From NCBI GenBank assembly GCA_030761205.1, contig JAULJL010000011.1, positions 16,916,501 through 16,980,500 on the forward strand: a stretch of DNA of 64,000 nucleotides, in the 5' to 3' direction. The stretch comes from Fremontodendron californicum. Its lineage: Eukaryota > Streptophyta > Magnoliopsida > Malvales > Malvaceae. Made by a program: the position numbers and the translations under genes. Numbering within the stretch: the stretch's first letter is position 1; each line of letters starts with the position of its first letter. This document shows, in pieces, positions 12,851-26,000 of the stretch. The notes below the pieces were generated by a model that was given only the letters and a program-made list of their open reading frames with translations, did not search any database and was not told the DNA's origin.

Positions 12851-15330
12851 ATCAGTATCTTTGTAGGGTTTTAAAGAGGAGAATCACTATCTTTGAAAGT
12901 ATGTCAATAGGAGCATTCTGATGCATGTAGTTCTATGCACTTTGATGATAGAAGCACTTGTCTCATGTTGACATCTACATGAAATAATAAACTTTGAATT
13001 TAAATGTTTTGTGTTCATTTTATTTTAGCAATTATCTGAATTTGCAAAAACAAATGGAACTTTGAGAAAATTTATAGTAAACAATAATAAGGGGTTTTTC
13101 ACAGGAAGTAATGGCACTCTCGAGAATATTGATGATCATTATTAGAAATAACCCAATATTTTCCCTCTCTCTTTTAGGTTGTCCTATACCTAAATCCCTT
13201 AAACCAAGACCACTTGAAAAGCCTAATGCTTCAAAAGAAATGAATGATTAAACTTCATAAAAGCCATTGTCATTGCAGAATAAGCAAATATGTAAATCCT
13301 AGTCTAGGCTATGAACAAAGCAACGAATTTTTGAAATTTTTTCGAATTCCTTGAAATTCAAACAAATGAGACATTTTTTCAAGAATCTAGATTTTGGTAA
13401 TTCGATGTTTGTCAACATTGTGCTAAAACCATTCATGACCTTTTCCAATGACTATAAAACATCAATTGCCCAAACATGATTTCATGATTGATACCTCGGG
13501 ACACAATGACCAAACCAGATTATCCCATGTCCTAGAGAAAACTTGTTTTTGGGTAATATTTTCCTTGGCGCTTCAAACCCAAGATTGAAACTCAGCATTT
13601 TCAGTATAAATCTAGACTTGTGATGTTCCTCCCAATGATACAAATCCTCATGGTTAATCAAATTGGGGCATCATATGTGGAAATGATGGATACATGATGA
13701 AAAAGGATGGAACTAATGCATGAATCAGTGGGGCATACGACAAAAAACAAAAAATGGAAGAAAAAAAAGAGAGAAAAATTGTGATATCATGCTTATGAGA
13801 ATTTGGATGATTCCGAAGTGCAAAATGAAAATTTGAATATCTATTCCCCCCGAGGATTGCTTTTCAATGAGAATATTTATGCTTGATATGATGAATGGAC
13901 ACCTTTCATATCTCGTTTACAAAAATAAATTATCCATAGTCACCCCTTTTGAGCCAAAGGAATTCTTTTTCTTTAAACCCTGATCAAGGATCTCCCTCTA
14001 CACTGGGTGGCAAATGCGAGGAAAGATCAAAGATCACGGAAAAATGAGTCCTAGCTCAAAGACAGATGCAAAGCAAATGGAGCCCCGAATAAATAGGACT
14101 CACTCTATCGAAGAAAAAGAAAAAAAAAGGAAAAGATGGTGAAATGGAAGCCAAGATCAAAGGAAAAGAAAAAGTGTGAAAAAGTATGGCAAATAAAAGC
14201 CAAAAGCAAGGAGGAAAAAGAGCAAAAGTCAAAAAAGGAATGAAAAGTCCAAAAAATGGATAAATGCTTCAAAAAGGAATCCTCCTCAAGAAATTATCCT
14301 TGATCTGATTACCCTCAAACACAGATTTTAGGCCTATTTATCCTTTCTTTCTTTTTGAACCCCAAACTATGGCCTACATTAAGTGCTTTAAAAGTCCATT
14401 TTGATCAAACATGAATATTTAATTTGAAGGGTTTTTTCTTAAATTTTATCCCATCCCATCTCATCAAATTATTATTTCACTAAGAAATAATTTAGAATTT
14501 TCAAATGCATGGTAGAACAACAAAAAAAGAAAGAAAAAATGGAAAGAATAGGACTCTAGGGCGAAAACCAAAAAATGGGTGGTCTAGAGTAAAATAGAAG
14601 AAGTGGCCATCGAGGAACATCTAGGAATTCCCGAACCTCCCAAATTGACAGCTATCATTCGGAGGATTGTCTTTCAAAAGTGCAACTTTTTTCCCTCCAA
14701 AATTAAACTTTCCGATTTAAACATCCCGGCCAATCTTGATGCTTGTCAAAATACCTTGATATGGAAACTAAAGAATATTGAATTTGTTTGGTTCTCAATG
14801 AATTCATGATCTATAGAATCTATTCCATTTGTGAGCCTAGAAGGGACATACATTTTTGTTGTGAAGTTTTCATGGAAAAACCAGAATCTTGTTGTACCAA
14901 GCCTTGTCAATTCAAATTGAAAAACCCAAATTGACACTTAGAGAAATTTTTAATAGTGATCATCAGTATTCAAAAGATTCGTACATCACACATCATGGGG
15001 TTAATATTTTTGGCTCAGAAGTTTTTATTAAATAAGCAAAATCGTTTTTCTAAAAGGGAAAATAAAAATATTTTTGAAATACCCAATTTTGATGTTGACA
15101 TGAGATAAGGGTTTTTCTAATCCAAAGGTGTGGAATTACTAGGGATAACCTTGACTTCCAAATATGAGAAGAAGAAATAGAACTCAACAAATAGATTTCT
15201 GTTGATAAGAGTTTGAAAACTGTTGGGGTAAGAGAATAGCCAAAGATTGAAGAGTTGAAGATATACTCTTATTTGAAGAGGAAAAATGAATAGGAAAGGC
15301 TAAGCCAAAATGTAGAAAAAACGATCAGGG
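12851..15330 (+). other. E1 long 3' untranslated region, non-coding
   Basis: There is no supportable gene. Segments are collinear with the E2 interval 36850-39324 read in reverse, for example 14600-14810 against 37350-37560, and the part around 13440-13530 with its GGACATGGGATAATCTGG-like and hypervariable neighbours. Two purine-rich runs (about 13740-13780 and 14110-14290) match pyrimidine-rich plus-strand runs in E2. Where an autonomous element would have pro-RT-RH-INT, only this sequence is found. Confidence 0.75.
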
Positions 15331-15369
15331 GCATTTGCATCACTGATGAGCACTCATCTCTTTATTAAG

Positions 15370-15795
15370 CTTTGCATCTGTACCGTGTCAGCAAGCATTT
15401 GCATCATTCATGGGTATTTGCATTTGCACTATTTCATGAACATCTGCATTCTACCTTTACAATTACATCCTTCATAGATATTTGCATCAATCCAAGCCAT
15501 TTGCATCTGCATTTAGAAGCATTTGCATCAATCCAAGACATCTGCATCTGCATTTAGAAGCATTTGCATCAATCCAAGATATCTGCATCTGCATCAAGAA
15601 GCATGTGTATCAATTCAAGACATTTGCATTTGCACCATGAAGCATTTGCATCTTACTTAATATCTGCATCTGCATTAAAAAGTAGTTGCATCAATTGAAG
15701 ACATTTGTATTGGCACCATGAAGCATTTGCATTTTATTTTGCATCATTTAGAAGCATTTACATCAATCCAAGACATCTGCATCAAGAAAGACTGT
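15370..15795 (+). repeat. ~41-bp degenerate tandem repeat rich in ATTTGCAT
   Basis: Units of about 41 bp read around GCATTTGCATCAATCCAAGA and CATCTGCATCTGCATTTAGA, most regular at 15480-15600 and looser to about 15795. E2 has a shorter, worn counterpart at about 36470-36850. Short open frames in it are by-products of the repeat. Confidence 0.8.
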
Positions 15796-16049
15796 TTGAC
15801 AATTTACCTTGATTGAAGGTTCCACAAGTGGGGCATCAGTGAAAAGTTGAAGGCTTCGTCATGAAGTCAAATAGTCCGTGAACTTCAAAGAAACCATGGA
15901 TTAGAAATTATGACATAATCATTTGATTGCATTCATTCTTAGGAAACATACAAGCATTTGCAAAGCATGTCATTCTCATCATTGCATTTAGCTAACATTG
16001 CAGGAATCAAGAAAACTTTGGCTTCCTCAAATTGAATTGTTCTGCTACT

Positions 16050-16930
16050 CAAATGAGTCAAGCACCGAGACCACCGTCGAGGTATGGTCCTTTTGTTTTT
16101 TCAAGAGTAATTTTATTTTCCAAATGTATCAAACCCAGGATCATTCTTAGTATTTTCCCTTTGTTTTTAAAATCGAATTCATTCTTCTTCTCAAATGAGT
16201 CGAGCCCCAAGACCACCGTTGAGGTATTTCCTTTTGTTTAAATCAAATTCATTCTGCTTCTCAAATGAGTCGAGCCCCGAGACCATCGTCGAGGTATTTC
16301 CTTTTGTTTTAAATCAAATTCATTCTACTTCTCAAATGAGTCGAGCCCCGAGACCATCGTCTAGGTATTTCCTTTTGTTTTAAATTGAATTCATTCTGCT
16401 TCTCAAATGAGTCGAGCCCCGAGACCACTATCGATGTATATTCTTTTAGTTTTCAAAGTTAAATTTATTTTATAAAAGAACCAAACCAAGGCTTTCCTTT
16501 TGTTTTAAAATCGAACTCGTTCTATTCTCAAATGAGTCGAGCCCTGAGACCATCATCGGGGTATTTCCTTTTGTTTTAAATCGAATTCATTATGCTTCTC
16601 AAATGAGTCGATCCTCAAGACCATTATCGAGGTATTTCCTTTTGTTTTAAAATCGAACTCGTTCTGCTTCTCAAATGAGTCGAGCCCCGAGACCATTGTC
16701 AAGGTATTTCCTTTTGCTTTAAATCGAATTCATGCTGCTTCTCTAATGAGTCGAGCCTCGAGACCATCGTCGAGGTATTTCCTTTTGTCTTAAATCGAAC
16801 TCGTTCTGCTTCTCAAATGAGTCGAGCCCCGAGACCATCATCGAGGTATTTCCTTTTGTTTTAAAATCAAACTCGTTCTGCTTCTCAAATGAGTCAAATA
16901 TTTTTGTTTTAAAATCGAACTTGTTTCCTT
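16050..16930 (+). repeat. E1 71-bp minisatellite
   Basis: Units contain CTCAAATGAGTCGAGCCCCG, then a GAGACCATCGTCGAGG-like stretch and CCTTTTGTTTTAAATCGAA. The CGAGCCC word recurs at about 16201, 16271, 16342, 16413, 16538, 16609, 16681, 16752 and 16823, a spacing of 71-72 bp apart from one variant unit. It lies between gag and the PPT, the known hypervariable 3' region of Tat/Ogre elements. It ends at the anchor CTTAAGACGGGTTGAG that E2 also keeps. Confidence 0.92.
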
Positions 16931-17089
16931 AAGACGGGTTGAGTCTTGATTAGTCAGGGAACCCAATTGAAGAACAAAATCGTCAAAGTATTTTCTTCTC
17001 TTGCAAATCGAACCCGTTTCCTTAAGACGGGTTGAGCCTTGATTAGTCAGGGAACTTAATTTAAGGACAAAATCTTCTATTTTACATCT

Positions 17090-17165
17090 TTTTCATAAAA
17101 TAAAATAAAATGAAAGAAAACAAAACAAAACAAAAAAAGAGAAAAAATGAAAAAAGTGAAAACTC
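17090..17165 (+). other. E1 purine-rich tract before the PPT
   Basis: A run of A and G with few pyrimidines (AAAATGAAAGAAAACAAAAC and similar). It sits in the same place as the 34801-34986 tract of E2, which is purine-rich on the element's sense strand. It may be an upstream polypurine element or simple low-complexity DNA. Confidence 0.6.
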
Positions 17166-17250
17166 CCTCTCCTTTCTTCACATGTGATTTCACTAATCGG
17201 ATAAAATTAGTGTTTGTTTATATTTGCCTGATTCCTGATTCTCAGCAATA

Positions 17251-17266
17251 GCCAATGAGGGGCAGC
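17251..17266 (+). other. E1 polypurine tract
   Basis: GCCAATGAGGGGCAGC directly precedes the 3' LTR and matches E2 (GCCAAAGAGGGGCAGC on its sense strand) with one mismatch. It is the expected plus-strand primer site and fixes the LTR start at 17267, where the terminus has decayed from TGTAGACA to TATGGACA. Confidence 0.85.
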
Positions 17267-20200
17267 TATGGACATCTAATTTTGTCCGGACGACTAAATC
17301 AGGTATGTTTTCTTCCTAAAGTGATGTTTCATAATGCAAAAAGACTTTTCTCATCCTGCAGGTGGTACTCCGAGACTTAATTTAAGAAAGCAGACATAAA
17401 AAGTTAATCTTGAAAAAAGTCAACCCTAAAAAAATTAACCCCAAAAGTCAATTACTAAAAAAGTCAACCCACTTTCAAAATCAAGATTCAAAGTTCAATT
17501 GAAAAATGGTGAAAGAATTTTAATAATCCGAGGTCTACAATGAAAGATATGGAGTTCGGAAGTTGGGTTACGAAGATTCAGTAGAAAAAAACCCTAGTTT
17601 GGAAATTTTGGGGAAAAGTGCTTAAACGATCAAATTGGTCGAAATTGGAGGTTCCTAATGGAAGATAAGCACTGACTACGGGTAATAAAGAGGCTACTTG
17701 GAAGAAAAACTGAAGGAAAAGTCAATTTGGAAGAAAACCAAGAATTAGGGTTTTTAGTGGATTTTGGTGAAATTGGGGAAAATTGCAGAAATGGCCAAAT
17801 TCGGTAAAACTAAAGCCCCTAATTGATGAGGAGTGATTAAACAAGGATAGACCAAGGCTCAGTTTGAAGTAATTCCGAGAAAAAAACCGATTGGAGGAAA
17901 AACGGAAAAATGAGAAAATTCCCGATATCAAAAAAAGGAAAAATCAAATCGGAAGGGAATTTGATCGTAAAATTTGGGAATTTTTGAACCAACTCCAATT
18001 CAATATATGACAAAAGCATAGAAAAAAAAATCTAAAATCAAACTTGTTTTGATCAAAACCAGACTTTGGAGACAAAATGGCAAAATTGGGAAATTCGGGA
18101 AAAGTAGCAAATGAGCTCCAAAAACTTTGAAAATTTGCAGATCTCATTCTTAAAACATTTGGAAGAGATTGGCAAAAAAAATCTGGATTCGGAGCTCGTT
18201 TGCAAAATGACAAATCCCGAGCCCACTATGCTGAAATTCAAGCAGCTAAATCCCGAAAATATAGCAAAAAAATTCTAAAAATTTGTAGATCTCATTCTTA
18301 AATTATTTTGAAGATATTGGTGAAAGAAAATCTAGACTCGAAGTTCATTTGCAAAATGGCAAATCTCGGGCCCACTATGCTGAAATTCAAGAAGATAAAT
18401 CCTGAAAAAATAGCGAATGAGTTCCAAAAATTTTGAAAATTTGCAGATCTCAGTTTTAAATTCTTTGGAAGAGATTGGTGAAGAAAAATTTTGATTTGGA
18501 GCCCGTTTTCTATTTAATTTGGTTTGGGGGTCAAAAAGGTTATTTCACCGAAAGAACTGAAGAAGGCCTTTAAAAAATTGGAGATTGGGCTGGATTTTAA
18601 AGGGGCAATCAACCAAGCCCATAATGGAGAGTGATTTTGCTGTGATTTTAGACTAAAAGGCCAAGAGTAAAGAGGAAGGTAGTTATTTTTCTTGATCAAG
18701 TCTTTGAAATTGTGACAAATGGACCAATGGATGGAGAGGGATGATGTCATATTTATGATATCATATTTATGACATCAAATTCATGTCATCATATTTAGGA
18801 GCTGATTATTCCAATCTAAGGGTGATAATTCTACATAGAAAACATCTTGGATTAAAGGCCATAAGATCAAAATTGGTTAAAAAAATTCTACAACCTTCTA
18901 CACTATTCTAGGGCCATTTGACCACCTTAAGGGGGGAGGGGATATTTTCATTTTAGCTACTTCTTCTCGGCTGAATACTCTCCATTGTTGAAAGGAAATA
19001 GAAAGTTTACAAAGGTAAAGAAAGTAAGAAGAGAAAAAAGCTTACAAAATAGCTTTTAGAGGTAGCTAAAAGCACCTTGTTCTTGCACTTTTTTTCATTT
19101 CCATCCTTGATTTGCTGTTTTCATTTGATATTTGGTGAGTTTCCATTGATTTTAGTTTTAAAATAAGTGTTTTTAAGTTTTCTCTCCAAGGTCCTTTCTC
19201 ATGCTTTCTTGAAAAAACTTTGAAAAACCAATTTTTTTTACATTTTTTGAAGTGGGCCAAATGCACTATTTTGTGTACATTTGATGTTTGATTTTTTTTT
19301 TTATTTCATGATGGTTATGATGTCAAGCATGTTTTGATGTTTTATATTTTCTTCAAATAACAAAAACATGGAGCTTGTTTTAATCTTTTTACTTACTTAC
19401 CTCCATTTTTTATTTTATCATCTTGCTTCCATGTTTACTTTACTTGTTTACATTTTTTAATTTTCTGTTTTCAACATATTTGAGTTGTTCATGATTTTCA
19501 TTTTACTATACTATGTGTTTGTGAAAATGTCTAGTTGTGTTCATGCCTTTACTTCATATTTTCATGTCTTAGCATGTTTCTTCTTTAGCCTTGCATTTAG
19601 TATGTCATGTATTTGTGAAAATGCCATGCTAAGATATCACCATTGATGCATATGTCCATTCGGTTTCTTCCATTTTCTATGCTTTGTATGTGCATTTTCA
19701 TCTTGCTAGTTCATGCTTGCATTTCCATGCTATGTTTTTGTGTATTTTGATTTAGTATGCTATGTGTTTGTGTTATTGCCATGCATTTTTTAGGTCTAGG
19801 TTTCATTTGCATTGCCATGCATTTCATGCATGTTTAGACTTGGGTTGCATTTATTGCCATGCAAGTTCATGTTAGGTCTAGGCCATACTCTTTATGCCAT
19901 GCATATTCTATGTCATTTAGGTTTTAAATCATGCATTTCATGCATTTAACTTGTTGTTTGTTCATGAATATCATATCATGCCACATTATTTTTGACTTAG
20001 GCCAATCAATGGTTCAAAGTCATCCTTATTTGAGCATACTTGAAAATTAAAGAGTTGTCAAGTTGATTTTACTACCTTTGTGATTTTTTTTACTTAGGCA
20101 AATCTTGTTCAATTTTTTAGAAAATTTGGCTACTGTTTATAGGTCCTTAAAAGAGTCTCCAATATTTCTACTTTGATTTTTGAATGATTTTATCAAAGGA

Positions 20201-21054
20201 AAAAAATGTGTTCTGGGCAAAACAATTTTTCACCCAGTGTTCTGACTTTCCCGATTTTTCTGGGAAGTTATCTTTAATCAAAAAATTAAGCCAATTTTTT
20301 ACCGTGTAGTCTTACATGTTCTGAGTCTCCAGTATTTTTTTAGATTGTTTTGAAATTTTAAAAATAGGTTAATAAATGACTCTTTAAAACTGGACAGTAG
20401 AGTCAGATTTGAATTCAAAGAAAAAATAATTGTTAATTTTGGCTAAGGCATTTAAAGGGGGTTGATGAGGAACCTTAGCTACTGTCCTAGGTTGGTTTCT
20501 AAGCCCTTTTAATCTTTAAAAATGATTTTATAAAGTTCGGGTCAAGGGTGGTCAAGTCCGGGTTTTCAAACATAGGAAAATAGAGCTATTTTTAAAGGGG
20601 AATTCGGCTATGGTCTAGTTTTCATCCAAGATTTTCAAAATTGTTTTCAACCAAGATTTTCAAAATTGTTTTCAACCAATCACAAAGTATTTTGATTTTA
20701 GAAAATTTAATTTGATGTCTTTTCCTAAGGTAGCCAGATATCTTTTTAGGTATATGGATTTCCTTATTTAAAGGAAAAAATACATTTTCATGCATTGCGT
20801 TTTCCATGTTCATGCATATTGTATAATGTATGATTTTTTTTTTTTTGCTATGATAATTTCTATGGTATTGATATTATTTTCTATTTATATTTTATGATGT
20901 TATATTGTATGTTATATGGTTTTGAAAATTTCATGCTATTCTATACTTTTTATTTATGTCATTTATTTTTTATTACATTATTTAGCATATATTATGTTCA
21001 TGCATTATTATTTTTATGCATATTTCATGATAGCATTATTTTATGTTTCATGTC
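17267..21054 (+). mobile_element. E1 3' LTR, 5' arm (U3)
   Basis: Begins just after the PPT and runs in plus orientation, with AAAGTCAAC repeats (17417-17470), 159-bp-type units (about 18050-18440) and the A/T-rich U3. It stops at 21054, where S3 is inserted within a degenerate CATTTCAT/TTTAGGATAT array. Continues at 50623. Confidence 0.9.
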
Positions 21055-23002
21055 TGTCGATACGTGATCCCGTCGCGGGGACCCATTCGAGTGTGTGGGA
21101 AACAGAAGCAGAGGAAATGACGACTTAATTCCTCTTGGTTGAAAGAAAAGGTCGAGGGTTTGAAAACAATGTCGAAAAAAGTCATAGGGTCACCACCAAT
21201 CTTTTTTAGTTAGGTGTGATCGGTCACCTATTAAAATCGATTTTGTAAGACATTTTACAATTAATTAAAACATTTTCTTAAATCCAATTTCAAGTCTGCT
21301 TTTTAAACTAGAGAAAATCGAAGAATCGGATTCGGGACTCGGTTACGTGCGGGGAAGGATTAGCACCCCCACAACGCCCATATAAAACGGTACCTTATTA
21401 ATCGTGTTTTATCTCAAGTCTTGGTAAAAAATCGATTTTAAATTTGGTATTTCAAATTAATTCCCAATTAAAAAAAATAACTCCATTTTTTTAATTGAAA
21501 GTGATCCGAAATTTGTTATTCCAATTTTTTTTAATATTCCCCAACAAACGTGGCAAAATATAGAAATTTATAATAGCACGAAAAATTTTCCGAATCATTC
21601 TCGTTTTAAAGAAGATATTCCGTTATTAATAATAATTGATGATATCCTCCCCAGCAAACCCGACAAAGAACTCATGAATTATTTTAACTTGGGAATATCT
21701 TTATTTTATTGAAAATCATTATCTTTTTCAAAAATAATTTAAAACATATGAATATGAAAATGTGGCACATTAATAAAATGACATAGCAAAGTCTAGATAA
21801 TACAATGCAACCTAAATAATGTGATATAATTTAAAAGGCATAGCATATCCTAAATGAAATGAGATATCCTAAGTATCATGATATTCTAAATGAAATGAAT
21901 AAGATTTAAATGATATGGCAAATTTAAATGACATGGCATATCCTAAATAAGATAATCTAAATGAAATGGAATATTATCTAAGTGACATAGAATATGAAAC
22001 ATTAAATAAGGCTATCATGAAATATGCATGAAAATAAAATAACAAGATGCATGAACATGGTAAATAATGTGACAAAATAAATGACTAAATAAAAAGCATA
22101 GGATAGCATAAAACATTCAAAACCATATGACAAACAATTTAATACCAAAAAATATAAATCAAAATAATAACAAATATCATAGGAAAAAAAAATTATATGT
22201 TATACAACATGCATGAATATGGAAAATACAATGCATGAAAGAGTATTTTTCCTTTAATTAAGGAAATCCGTATATCTAAAAAGATATCCGGCTACCTTAG
22301 GAAAATATATCAAATTAAATCTTCAAAAATCAAATACTTTATGATTTGTTTGAAAACAATTTAAGAGACTTGAATAAATATTAACCTTAGCCAAAACCTT
22401 TGAAAATGGCTCTAATTTCCTAAGTTTAAAACCCCGGACTTGACCACCCTTAACCTGAGATTTATAATATCATTTTTAAAGTTAAAAAATACTTAGAAAC
22501 TATCCTAAGACAGTAGCTAATGCGTCTAACCAACCCCCTCTAAATGCCTTAGCCAAATTCAATAATTGTTTTTCTTTTGAATTCAAATCTGCCTCTACTG
22601 TCCGGTTTTGACACACGATTTTTTACCATATTTTTAAAAATTAAAAAAAAAAACTAAAAAACTTACTGGAGACTTAGAACATGTGAAACTACATGATAAA
22701 AATTGGCTTAATTTTCTGATTAAAGATGACTACCCATAAAAATCGAGAAAGTACAAGTACTAGATGAAAAACTATTTTGCCAAAACACATTTTTTTGCCT
22801 TTGATAAAATCATTTAAAAATCAAAGTAAAAATGTTAGAGACTCTCCTAAAGACCCACAAACAGTAGCTAACCCTTTTAAAAAGTTAGACAAAAATTGGC
22901 TTAAGTAAAAAAAATCACAAAGGTATAATAATCAATTTGACAACCCTTTAATTTTCCACAAGTATGCTCAAGTGAGCATGACTTTGAGCCATTGATTGGC
23001 CT

Positions 23003-26000
23003 TGTCGCAACCTAAAAAATAACGAGTCTCATCGCGAGACTTTAATATTCGTTAGGCGTGACATTAAAAAAAACGAGGAAAAGTCGACTTAATTCCTCTT
23101 GAAATAAAATGAGGGTTTGAAAACAACCTCGAAAAAAGACATGGAGTTGCCACCAATCTTTTTTAGCTAGGTGTGATCGGCCACCTATTAAAATCGGTTT
23201 TATAAAACATTTTAAAATAAATTAAAACATTTTTTAAAATCAATTTCAAGTCTGCATTATAAACCAGAGGAAATCGAAGAATCGAGTTTGGGACTTGGTT
23301 ACGTGCGGGGAAGGATTAGTACCCCCACAACGCCAATATAAAACGATACCTTATTAATCATGTGTTATCTTAAAAATTTGGTTTTTAATTTAGTATTTCA
23401 AGTTAATTCCCAATTTAAAGAAAAATAATTCCATTTTAAATTGAAAATGATCCTAAATTTATTAATTAAAAATTTTCCTATATTCCCCGACAAAATCGGC
23501 AAAACATATAAATTGTTATTATTTTGGAAAACTTTCTGAATCATTCTCATTTTTTGAGAGAATGATATTCCTTTATTAATGATAATTGATGATATTCCCT
23601 CCAGCAAACCCGGTAGAGAACTCATGAATTATTTTAACTCGAAAATATCTTTATTTTTTATTGAAAATCATTATCCTTTTTTTTTTTAAATAAACACTTT
23701 TGAATAATGAATATGAACATGTATGACATAAATAAAATGACATAGCAAAGTCTAGATAATATAATGCAACCTAAATGATATGACATAATTTAAATGGCAT
23801 AGTATATTCTAGATGAAATGAAAAATCCTAAGTGTCATGGTATATTCTAAATGAAATAAAATGATTTAAATGATATGGCAATTTGAAATGATATGGCATA
23901 TTTTAAATAACATGGCATATTCTAAATAATATAACCTAAATGACATGGAATATGATCTAAGTGACAAGAAATGACATGAAACATAAAATAATGCTATCAT
24001 AAAATATGCATGAAAATAAAATAAAAATGCATGAACATAGTATATGCTAAATAATGTGACAAAAATAAATGACTAAATAAAAAAATATAGGATAGCATGA
24101 AATATTCATAATCATATGACAAACAATATAACATCATAAAATGTAAATCAAAGTAATAATAATAACATGGAAAATATCATAGCAAAAATCACATATTAAA
24201 CAAAATGCATGAACATGGAAAAAGTAATGCATGAAAATGTATTTTTTCCTCTAACTAAAGAAATCCGTATATCTAACAAGATATCCGGCTACCTTAGGAA
24301 AATCTGTCAAATTAGATTTTCTAAAACAAAACTTTGTGATTGTTTGAAAACAATTTTGAATAAAAACTTGAATAAAGATTAAAACCCCTACCAAACCCTT
24401 TTAGAATGGCTCTAATTTCCTAAGTTTAAAATCCCGGACTTGACCAACCTTAACTCGAGATTTATAAAATCATTTTTAAAGTTTAAAAAGGCTTAGAAAC
24501 TATCCTAAGACAGTAGCTAAAGCTTTTAACCAACCCCCTCTAAATGCCTTAGCCAAATTCAACCATTATTTCTCTTTTGAATTCAAATCTGCCTCTATTG
24601 TCTAGTTCTTATACACGATTTTTTACCCTATTTTTAAAAATTCAAAAAAATCTAAAACAAATACTGGAGACTCATAACATGTGAAACTAAACGAGAAAAA
24701 TTGGCTTAATTTTCTAATTAAAGATGACTATCCAAAAAAAATCAAAGAAGTTCAAGTACTGGGTGAAAAAAACTATTTTATCAAAACACATTTTATTGCC
24801 TTTAATAAAATTATTTAAAAGTCAAAGTAAAATTATTGGAGATCATCCTAAAGACCTACAAACAGTAGCTAAAACATTTAAAAACCTTGGGCAAAAATTG
24901 GCTAAGTAAAAAAATCACTAAGGTAGAATAATCAAATTGACAACCCTTTTATTTCCCACAAGCATGCTCAAGTGAGCATGACTTTGAGCCATTAATTGGA
25001 CTAAGTCACAAATCAAGTGGCAATGACTTGGAATGCATGAACATACAGAAAATGAAATGTATGAAATGCATGGTCTAAAGCATAAATGGTAAAGAAAATG
25101 CATGACAATGCAAAATAACCTAAATGCCTAGCATGAATTTGCATGGCAATAAATGCTATCCTAACTTAATATGCATGCAATGCTTGATAATGCAAATATG
25201 ACTTGGACCTAACATGTTATGAATATGCATGAAAATGCTAATGAAACCTAAGACCTAAGTAGCATAGCAATACCAATATGATTTAAGACCCAATATGCAT
25301 GGCAATACCAATATGATTTAAGACCTAATATGCATTGCAATACCAATATGGCCTAGACCTATAATGTAATGAAAATGCATAGAAATACTATGAACATACA
25401 ATGACCAATGAACCTAATGCTAATGCTAGAACAAACAGCAACTAATACACAATTTCAAGATATGATGATTCAAAGCATGTTATCTAAACAAAATGCAAAT
25501 GCATGACAAGGCAAGGAATGCATGAAGAGGCCGAATGGTCACATGGTACTCTAGTGCAATCCTATCTAGTAAATGGCACAAGCACATGACAAATCATATC
25601 AAGATACATAATGTCATGACATTTAGTATATGACATACTAAAATCAAAATGCACAAGCTCATGGCATGGAGTTGCAAACAAGTCAAGAAGCAAGATGAAA
25701 ATGCACATGTAAGGCATGGCAAAATGGAGTAGCCTAATGGTTATGTGATCAAATATAAAAATGCAAACATGTTTATAATATAAGACATGATATATGAAAA
25801 AAATGCACAACATGATTCTAGTGAACACAATGGCCGAATCTACAAAGAAAAATTATTAGGCATGGAAAAGAAATATAGAAGCAAATACAACATAGAAAAT
25901 AATGTAAAGAACATATAAAAAATTAAGCATAGACATGCAAAGCAAATAACAAGCAAAACTAGTAAATAAAACAAGGAAAGTTAAGCTCCATGGTTGGTAT

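Noticed and set aside
13160..13195. Pyrimidine tract with AG (CCCTCTCTCTTTTAGG) downstream of E1 gag, as a 3' splice site of an Ogre-type intron
   Set aside because: The aligned position in the intact E2 has no AG after the tract, and there is no downstream pol to splice to.
15370..16930. CRISPR-like array
   Set aside because: Units are contiguous degenerate tandem repeats without unique spacers, in a plant retrotransposon 3' UTR.
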